DNA of 64,000 nt from the NCBI RefSeq assembly GCF_000524195.1, contig NW_020170382.1:2238497-2302496 (forward strand), read 5' to 3'. Each line of letters begins with the position of its first letter. Within the stretch, counting starts at the first letter, position 1. The notes under the pieces are model-generated. The model did no database searches. It was not told where the DNA came from and worked only from the letters and a program-made list of their open reading frames with translations. Shown piece after piece: positions 55,050 to 64,000 of the stretch. Source of the stretch: Echinococcus granulosus (taxonomy: Eukaryota > Platyhelminthes > Cestoda > Cyclophyllidea > Taeniidae). Position numbers and translations under genes: made by a program.

Positions 55050-58000
55050 CCTCGTGTATACGCATAATAAAGCCGTTTCCCGGCTCATGCACCTTAAAGT
55101 GTTTTCAAAGAGGACCACGCTACAATAACTAAATGCAAAGCAGATGATTAATTTAATGCATGTAGACGACTCAGCGCAATGGAGATGGTCTGAATACGTT
55201 CAAGGAGATGGAGCATTTGCCCATTCTTAGGTTTTTTTTTCCAAATGAGGTGAAGGATCTCAAAAATAGCCTCTACACAGAAGTTCAAACAGTCAGTTAA
55301 GTGGTCATGCAAATGTGCCTAAGACCACCAGCTTCTCCTTCGCCCTCCTTTAATGTCCAGACTCTTTTGCAGTCCGTCAAACAAACAGGGTGGTTTTAGG
55401 CCCACGCTTTTGGCTTCTGCTTCGTCCTCAACCATGGCAACGCATTACAACTTGACCAGATACCTTAGCAGGCATCCATACACATGTATGTTACAGGTTG
55501 ATTCAGTAATGACCGACACCTATGAGTTCCATAATCCCAGAATCGGTTACTGTTAGTACTAGCGGTTCAAAGGTGGACCCATCTATTTATGTTCACACAG
55601 TTGACGGTAATCTTAATGTAGTCACTGCCATCAATAGGTTTTTTTAATGTTTTACTAAATTACACAGGCTTTTAAAACATGGATTTTCTGGAGATTGATG
55701 CTAATCAAGCCTTATTCCTCTGTATCACTAGAATAGGAAGAATTGTTCATTCATTCGCCTTGTTATGCCTTAAAAGGTATCTAGGTCCCCAATCAAAGTC
55801 TAATTCCACTGGTATGCGAAATAGTTCTAGTAAACTCAATATCTCTGCAATGTAAATCATAGGTAGGCGTTACAATGCTACAACAGATCTAGGAAATTAT
55901 TGCTGATTCCTATAAAAAGCGTTTCTTTCAGTCGCTTATATAGGGCCTGGAGAGTAGATATTTAAATTATAAGGCATTGCCTAGTAGATCATAGAAAGGC
56001 TGATTTTTTAGAGAAAAATGTGATATGGATAGAGGGTACCAAACCTTTGTCATCCTGCCCAACTATTTTTAACCCGGTTTGGAGAAATACTACTGATAAT
56101 CACGTAGTGAGAGCTAAATTTCGCAACCAGAATGGGGCTACCGATTCAGCTCTTCAATTTATAAACCGTTCGCTGCGAATCGATGCCCACTTTACAAGAT
56201 ATTTTGAAGAAAAATTCTTACTGGTAGTTCAATCGTCCTAAAATTGGACATCAACATATAAACAACTTTCTTAACGGAAAACCAACCTCAGTGTCGCTTC
56301 ACATACTTATTTACTACCTCAGAGGCCGGAGAAGAGATGCAAGTCAGCAACGGCGAGCCGAGGCCAAAACAGCTATGGTAGGTTCCGTAAATACCATGCA
56401 AACCACGTACAATTCAGCTTGTTTCCCGTCTCAACAACAAGGCCATCTAAGGGATCTCTGGTTTGAGGAAGCTGGATAGTACAAAGTCCATAGCACATTT
56501 AGGAAAACCTTTAAAGTTCCAAGTATTCAACAGGGCGTTTACATTTCAAAGTCAAGTTACTAGTTACTAGCTTCTCTCAAGCTTGATTGGTCAGTATAAA
56601 GAATGTTTTGATATTGTCAAATATTAAAAAATTATTTAAACGGAAATGGTTTACCACTATGCGATACGGCAATCCATGGTAGCACCTAAACGGCAGCAGT
56701 TGATCGCATTTCTCAAAGTTAAACTACCAATGGAAGCTGAACGTAGAAACTCTTCATCATCCACCAAAGGTATTCACTAGACCTGGCACCAACCAAACAC
56801 CACTTAAATCAAGCTTTTATATGCTCCAGAATACGTTAAGTTAAATTGAACTACCAGTAGTAATTGTTTTTTTGTTTTGCAAATTCCTCACTTACTTCGT
56901 TCTTCCAAGTTCTTGGCTTCTGCAAGCATATCCAATGTATCGTATAGATTAACCAGACCGATTTTTAGCTGAGATACAGGAGAATAATTTTTGGATTTAA
57001 AACAAAGACTTGGCATTTGAAGAATAAATAAATAAATCATGACATTTCAGTAAAAACCCAATAGGCGCTTGGCTAAACACATCTTTGTTCAGACGAATGG
57101 CTTTACTAAGATCCTATGCGAACGCGTTCGGTGGAAGCCAAATTTTATGCTTCATTATTTGGACAGCACATCTTTATTAACGGAAAGAATTACGTACACT
57201 CAATTACATAAACTGGCATTAATCCAATGGCATAAGTCACTTTGATAAAAATCATGGTAGTATTATCTCTTACGTCTTAATCGAAACTGCTTCCCCATTG
57301 CCCAAAAGGTGAAATGCACGAATTCAGGGATTACTCCCACAAAGGGCAAGGGATCTTATCGAATCTGAAATGTTCAAACAACTCTTTTATTCTCTGATCT
57401 GGGGTAGGAGGTGAGATGGCAGAAGGAAGAATTTGTGGCATAATTTTGTTGGCCCAACTTTCTACAGACCACATGTGCACTGATTTATGATAGTAGGCAG
57501 AGGCAAGTGACGGGATTGTAATTGTATTTTCCAAGAAAAGTTGATAAAAGTACAGGTGTCTGAGGAACTTGCTGAAAGGCACAGCATTCGAGCATGCATT
57601 TCCTTTCTCACCTAATCACTGCAGTCTACCTTGAAAAGCTCGTCTGAAGGACAAAGCAAAACAGTTTCCCCATTTTTTAAGTTTTGGGCCTTACTACATC
57701 ATATTAGAGACGAAAATAGAGGATTTTATTCCGCATTTATCTTTAGAATAGACACCAGAGTAAACACACTTCTTGACGCATCACCACCTATTGACAGGAA
57801 ATATTTGGGCTTTGGGGAGGTATAATTACTTAAGTGATTAAGTGGATTTAAATTGGGGGTGACACTGCTTGGGTAATATACTTAACGATTACCTTAACTG
57901 GTAGCTTTGTCATGTGATGGACGCATGCTCCTTTTGACAGATAATTCTTCTCCGATTTTGCTTCCACTTTTCCAGCACTTTCATGTGCTATTCTAGTTTA

Positions 58001-60050
58001 TTTGATTTATCATTCCTAATTTAATCCTATAATATGTGTCACATATACACATATTGTGTAATCATAATTTAAAATACCCACAATCACATTTACTAGCTAC
58101 AGGTGGACTCATTTTTCCGCCGGAAGCGCGATTGCAGATGCCCACGTTAGCACTGCCCGGATTGTTCTAGAATTTTCATGGCACATCAAGATGATTTTCG
58201 AGATCATTACTGTGTGCCTTCATTTGCATATGCTTCCGTCAATTGCACCAAAACATACGTGTCAAAGTCTTGTCATGTTTAATAACTTCCAGAATGATGT
58301 TCTAGTTAAGCATTCTTTCAGATGAAATTTGGATTTAAGTCGCTCTTTAGTGTCGGTAAATGTGCACTCCGTTTCAAAGATTAGGCCTGGTAAATTGCCC
58401 CTGAGATATTTATTTAAGCATATTGTATTGAAAGAAGCGAATCCAAACCAAAATCTTGAGAACGGATCATGACTAAAGTGCCCCTCCATGCAATTGTTAA
58501 AACTTAAATGGGCACTTGGATATCCTAATACTAAAAAACAGTAAGATTTGATTTTTAAAAATGAATTTTATGCTCACTAATAGCCACTTGCAAGTCCCCA
58601 CTTCCCACCACTTTAGTGCAAAAAGGGACCACTTCAAGAGGGCACCCGTTGCACTTTTTTTGCTGCAATACGGAATAAAAAGTGGCACATTTAACAGGAT
58701 CTTAGACGCAGATTTACCATCCATCTACCCCATTTGATAAGATTTTAGTATTAAACACACTGGGCTAAAGTTTGGATTTATCTTACTTTTTCAGCAGAGA
58801 TGCATTGGAAATTGAGGAGCCCACCTTCAGGAACAAGAACTTAACGGTGGAAAAAAAAAACTGCAAATTGCAAGATTTGTATCTAAGGTATTAACATTTT
58901 CGTCTCTAGAAAAGTTCCCATATTTGCTGTCCACTTTTCCCACTTGACTGGGAAAGTCACACACATAAGGCACATTTGATTGGACGGAAATAAAAAAATA
59001 ACCATTTATGCCACATTGGGACAGTAAAACACGTCCTCTGGGACCTTGTTAACGAGGGTATTAATGAGTGAGGCTTCACTGAATTTACAGCTTTTTCGAC
59101 TCAGAGCATGCATTAATTGACTCCAAAGTGTAATGCAAATTCGTCCAAGAAAGCGTTCATGAGGAGTGAAAACAACTAGACCTTTATTGTCGGCTACGCT
59201 CACCGCCTGATTAGGCGATTGTCACTTCTGTTGTGACTGCACCCTTTGCGTCATTTGGTGCTGGGTCAATCACATAAAATGGGGAAAAAACTGAGGAACT
59301 TGAATGGCTTATTGAAGATCAGCAGGAGAGACCAAGTGTCCGCTCACTCACCAGAGTGGTGAGCATGGACAAGTCAAACGAAATTTTGGCATCACCTCTA
59401 TGGTGGGAAACCTTGGAAAGAGTCACTCGAAGTGTTTTGATAAAACGGCTAAAAAATCTATCTTGCGTCAGCATTGAATATCAAACAAGTGCATGAACAA
59501 AACTCTTTGGCAAAGAATTATAACCGTTCATTGTTCTTTAGCACAAATTTTCGGGATCAAATCTAGGCCTGAGAGTCTTTGCTTCGATGAATTCGTGGCG
59601 GATCTAGTGCAGGGAATTGATCAACGCCTAGCTCTCCCAAAAATAAGTTGACATGAAATTGTTGTTCCCATGTAAATAAAAGTACAAATTGCGGCGAATT
59701 TATTCAAAATATGTCCATGCATGAAGGCAGTAAATCCAGCATCGGAGTCAAGATTGATGAGTCCTCAATTAAAGCGCTTTATTGACCGCAAACATCATTC
59801 AGCATCATTTTAAAAAACAACGGTGAGTAAAAGGACAAAATAAATAGCTTTTATGAAAAATGAAACCATTACAACTGCAGGCATCATATTCCACATAGGT
59901 AATTATTACGGAAACAATGGACTCATACTTATTCTTCCTCTCTGAGTAAACAAAAAAAGCTTGTAAGGAATGCATATGAGTGAGCAATAAATAAGGAACA
60001 AACGCTCAAGCTATAAGTTCGGAGAAATCGTTTAACATTGCTTGCTGCTT
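55050..60050. other. Gene-poor intergenic region upstream of the calcium channel
   Basis: AT-rich DNA with short open frames only. I see no exon, RNA gene or recognisable transposase or reverse transcriptase motif. Confidence 0.5.
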
Positions 60051-60059
60051 CAGATGGCC

Positions 60060-60664
60060 TCATGCACACACTTCCCTACAGCCGTGTTAATAAAGCCTGG
60101 CAGATTGATAAAATGTCCGGTGGGCTGCAACAAGCCACAACCTGTCGAGAGCGCAGAATTTATACAGGAATGAGCGTCTGTGTACGAGGGCAGTCCGGCG
60201 GCGGCAGTTGCCGTATCGACATGCACTCACGCGCGCGCATCTGCATGCTGCACTGAGTGTCGCATGAACCGAACCATATCGGGCGGGCGCAGCTGATTGG
60301 TTAGCCCGCCAGCCAGTGAGTAACCTGGTCAGCCAATTCGCTCGCACCCTCATACCTCAAAATTGAACGAAACGTGTGCGTCCGAGGCTGCGCACGCACG
60401 CATGCACAACGCGTGCATTCACGTCCGAGTGCAGCAAAATTTCGCTCTAAAATGAGTCTGTGTGAGTGAGTGAGTGAGACAGTAAGGGAACAAACGCACG
60501 AACGCTGTGAACGTGTTTTTCGTGAGCGTGAGCTTGTATGCCTCGGAGGCAGAGTACTTCCCTCGTTATCGTCATTAACATCGCCGACAGACACTGCCAC
60601 GACCACCGTGCCATCGTTGCACTGTCGACTCCACCAAAGAGGATGTATTTAAAGCTACACCAGT
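60060..60664 (+). promoter_or_regulatory. CpG- and TG-rich leader/promoter of the calcium channel gene
   Basis: The 600 bases before the start codon are clearly richer in G+C and CpG than the 10 kb upstream. They hold GCGCGCGC-type runs, a GTGAGTGAGTGAG run near 60465 and CCAAT elements in both orientations (ATTGG near 60296, CCAAT near 60331). This fits a promoter plus 5' UTR. An in-frame TAA about 12 bases before the ATG closes the upstream frame. The transcription start cannot be placed. Confidence 0.45.
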
Positions 60665-63600
60665 ATGACTAGGATTGTTGCATCTGGGGAGGAATGCGCT
60701 GGCAGCAGAAGCCCCATCGACTGCGGTGGTAGTAAAGTTGGTGGTGGGGACGGCTACGGTAGCCCCAAGTCGGGCATCACTTCGTTCGGAGTTATCGCGG
60801 CCTCTGCAATGCATGGAAAGATGCGGTGCTGTGACACCTCACAAACTTCCCTAAACTTCCACCCCTCCATCTACACCCAACGCCCGGAGAAGACAACCCC
60901 CAATCCCGAAAGTGATCCTGAAGCTCAGCCCATCGGTTCGGGGAATAAATTGCTGTTTATCTTTTCCGAAAAGAACGTCATTCGGAAGTACGCGCGAATT
61001 ATAATTGACTGGGGATATCCTTTTTCATGTCTACTGAGTAAAGGGGAGTTTGAGGTTTCTCAATGTTTTATCAGCCAACCACAGAATACCCTATGAACTC
61101 ACGTTTCGCAAAAACTTTACCGTTTTTATGCCCTAATATTGGTGAGTCAAGAAAGTCAGACAGTGGAGTTTTCCTGTAGCTAGAACTCCTTGCACGAAAG
61201 ACGACTATAAGCATTACACCAACTATCTCCGCATCCACTCGCTAATCAGGCGGAAAATGGCTCCTCTCGAGTCATTACAAATGATTATGCATATTTTGTT
61301 AGTAAATTTTTGACCATAAATAATGCCAACTTTGATGAAAACGTGTTGGATTACCTACGCGCAGAAATCCGGTGCCTAGAAAGCGGTTGGTTGTTTTTTT
61401 CGCCTGAAGACAGCATAGTCTTAAGAGCCGCTAATGACTCCAAATATTCCGGTCAAGCAGAAGCCTATGGGCTTCCCCTCTGCGGACCTCAAGAAGTCGA
61501 AGGTTGTTTGCGCACCGAGCGGTTTTTACTGTGTAACGCAACGAGTTTCTGGCATAATGTAGTACGCTTTTTGCACTAAAACGCTTTCAAATGCCGTCAA
61601 GTCAGCCTTTTGTTGGCCGGATTGAGACTTCCAATTTGTTCGCTTTTTACTTTCGAATCGAATGATTAACATGGCAAACTTTGTACGATAAACTTAGAAA
61701 ATTTGACTTTTGACTGAGGAGTACTATTTACAAGACGTGTAGCAGCAATTCTTGAATTATTTTTTTATTTTTCCTGTTATGAGTTCTTCAATTGGATAAA
61801 TTTACCATCCAAATTGGCCTGAGAGAGGCGTACAAGTTTGTAAAATAGTGTCAAATTTGATCACCCTTCCATAAACTAACACTAGGATGCATTTAGAAGA
61901 CTAATTTGCTTTCCTGTTAGTTCCACAAGACCAAATAGTATTTGCATTCCTTGTGACATTGGTTAGTTCTTAAACGACGTATCCTATGTCTGCAATAGTT
62001 AGTAAACCGAATTTTGGCTCAAAATCTGAAAATGCAATAGGCTTGTTGTAAACACTTTTTGCAACTCCTTGGTTTGTGTAAAATGGAACACATTATCATG
62101 ATCGACTGTAAAATAAGAAAGGTAGCTGAAGATTCGTTGCAGTAATCGGTGGCTCAAGCCAGGGCTGTTTAATTCCCATCATAACCATTTATTATACCCT
62201 TCACATTCATAGAACATAAAACAGTATCTGTGTGAATGGAAATGAGCTAACACAAATAGTCCTTTTTTTCATCCCTAGAGCATGTAAAATTCACCAGTTT
62301 TCAACCCGGTTCACTGTTTCCTTAATAGTACGATTTCGTGTGTTTGTCTCGGATTTAAATTGCGAAAAGTGTTCGCCAAAATTTGTTAGAATTTAAGTCT
62401 TTCTTGCTAAAGTATTACATCATAATGTACAAAAGGCTATCCACGAACTTCAATGTAATGTACTAGTACACCCATTAGCATTTGAATGAAAATTTGATAT
62501 TCACACACGTAAGAAAAATTTGGCACCCACTGCGTTTGAATTTGACAAAAGATGGGCTATCTCGCCCATTCAACTATGCTCCACATCGCAATTTTCCCTA
62601 CCAAACTAATGGGGCACTCAACAACGCTCCCAAGTGCTCGTTGTATTCTATCGAACGAGGAAAATATCCTTAACCACCTTTTTCTTCTGGTCCACGCCCT
62701 TCGAGTATATGGTTTTGCTCACAATCACCGCCAACTGCATTGTTCTCGCAATGGAGCGTCACTACCCTTCTGGTGACAAGTCAGCTCTTAGTGAAAGTCT
62801 CGTGAGTTGAAGCCGCGGATTTTGTACATTTTCAAGTACTTAACGACAAATCCAAGTAGGTTTCTAATTCTCTGTAACATACAACCGGATTGCTACATTC
62901 TTCACATGCGCTTCACCAAATACACTTTTCTTAGTCGAATCGGGATCATAAATATTTTACCCTTACTTCTAGGAGCAAACAGAGAAGTACTTTCTCGGAA
63001 TCTTCTGTGTGGAGGCCTTGCTCAAAATTGCCGCTTTAGGATTCGTACTCAATGAAGGTGCCTACCTACGAAGTATCTGGAACATAATCGACTTCATAGT
63101 CGTGGCGACCGGGTAAGTAACTTTTTAGTACATGATTCTGGATTTTACTCATTCTCTCGCTCCATGTCCTTATTCACAATTTAGGACGTTGCTTCAAGGT
63201 CATTAGGAGGGATGTTAGTAATCCACCACTGTCATTAAGGTAATAGGAGTAATTGCAGGTTGCTCGCTTTACTGAATGCCCACTGTGATTCACCACTAAC
63301 GGCCTACTTTAAATGTTTTCATGGCGCTCTGTTGCTCTTAAAATCACCTTTATTAACCATGATGGAGTTCCTCAATTTGAGACAAGTCACTTCCGACAAC
63401 CAACTGGATGGTTCACAGAGTCATGATTGAATTTGAATAGGATACATCACTGCGTTTTTTAACGTTTGTTTAATTCACATCGACCCATCTAAGCTTAAAT
63501 GAGATGTTTTCATCTTTCCATTTCAGTTTGCTGGCGTACATTCTGCCCAACCTTAATCAACCAGCACTTCGCGCTCTGCGGGTGCTGCGGCCGATCAAAC

Positions 63601-63852
63601 TGGTCACTGGATTCGAGAGTTAGTTTCGTATTCACCTTGCATCTATCGTTCACTCATTCCTCCCTCAAGATCATCTATACCTCTTTACCCTTTTGTTGGT
63701 TACAGGTCTGCAGATTGTGCTCAAGTCTATATTTAAAGCAATGGCACCTCTTCTTCAAATAGGTCTTCTGCTTCTTTTTGCAATCACCATCTTCGCCATT
63801 GTTGGATTGGAATTCTATTCTGGCGCCTTCCATATGACCTGCTTCGATGAAC
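60665..63852 (+). CDS. CaV2-type voltage-gated calcium channel alpha-1 subunit, 5' part
   Basis: Five exons: 60665-61014, 62696-62801, 62973-63112, 63527-63618, 63706-63852, phases consistent; the gene continues past the window. The first 278 residues are encoded. The N-terminus (1-94) is Gly/Ser-rich. Then come [15 protein letters not shown] (97-111), S1 ([20 protein letters not shown]), S2-S3 ([19 protein letters not shown] and [12 protein letters not shown]), S4 ([16 protein letters not shown]) and S5 ([20 protein letters not shown]) with the pore turret start [14 protein letters not shown]. The segments [19 protein letters not shown] and [11 protein letters not shown] match the CaV2 (P/Q/N-type, insect cacophony) class better than L-type, which reads LLHIALLVLF at S5. 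Such channels admit calcium at presynaptic membranes to trigger transmitter release. Intron 1 is U12-type AT-AC. S4 has Pro where the outermost positive residue is expected. Confidence 0.93.
61015..62695 (+). other. U12-type AT-AC intron 1 of the CaV2 gene
   Basis: The intron begins ATATCCTTTTTC, matching the minor-class donor consensus. It has TCCTTAAC at 62667-62674, matching the minor branch-site consensus, and ends TCCAC at 62695. Removing it joins DWG to PFEYMVLL in phase 2, exactly the channel sequence before S1. No GT-AG alternative gives this junction. Confidence 0.9.
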
Positions 63853-64000
63853 GTGAGTGGACTATTCTTCCTTCTGTTGAGATCCTGGAGACGAAAAAGT
63901 AAGGGCCACCATGTAATGCTTTTGGCTAGAGGAAATTTGTTTAGCTCAACTAATGCGTCCCATGTCTGAGCAAGAACTTATTTTAGCCGACTCATTTATT

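Noticed and set aside
58031..58055. Inverted repeat AATATGTGT / ACACATATT
   Set aside because: Arms of 9 bp in AT-rich DNA are expected by chance and no longer stem forms.

Overview
The window is intron-rich animal nuclear DNA, AT-rich apart from a few islands. It looks like a parasitic flatworm, and I favour a tapeworm. I infer this from introns of about 31-40 nt next to introns of several kb, low gene density, degenerate interspersed repeats, and the relatedness of the encoded proteins. No database search could be run, so the species is open.

I rebuilt three genes exon by exon with consistent splice phases, and one more that runs off the right end. (1) 4626-5335, minus strand: a CNBP-like CCHC zinc-knuckle nucleic-acid-binding protein, 3 exons, 180 aa. 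(2) 7770-27015, plus: an ERK1/2-type MAP kinase with a TEY activation loop, 10 exons, 366 aa, with one 8-kb intron and three introns of 31-34 nt, one of them GC-AG. (3) 33648-45371, plus: a FERM-domain protein of the FRMD3/FRMD5 (protein 4.1O) type with a C-terminal membrane segment, 17 exons, about 741 aa. (4) 60665 to beyond 63852, plus: the 5' end of a CaV2-type voltage-gated calcium channel alpha-1 subunit (N-terminus to S5 of domain I). Its first intron is a textbook U12-type AT-AC intron.

Layout: 1-4.6 kb has no recognised gene but holds a T-poor, C/A-rich block at 3.42-4.60 kb. CNBP and ERK are divergent, and the 2.4 kb between them holds a long hairpin and two copies of a dispersed repeat. 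27.2-33.6 kb is intergenic with at least three more copies. 46-60 kb is gene-poor: a possible minus-strand gene fragment at 46.0-47.3 kb, a miRNA-like hairpin at 48.05 kb and more repeats at 53.4-55.0 kb. A CpG- and TG-rich leader lies just upstream of the calcium channel.

The genes are not an operon or a pathway cluster; each is an ordinary independent eukaryotic gene. The strongest unusual signals are the U12 AT-AC intron, the 31-nt GC-AG intron, a hinge cysteine in the ERK kinase, a degenerate second zinc knuckle in CNBP, lineage-specific insertions in the FERM protein, and the hairpins and repeats.
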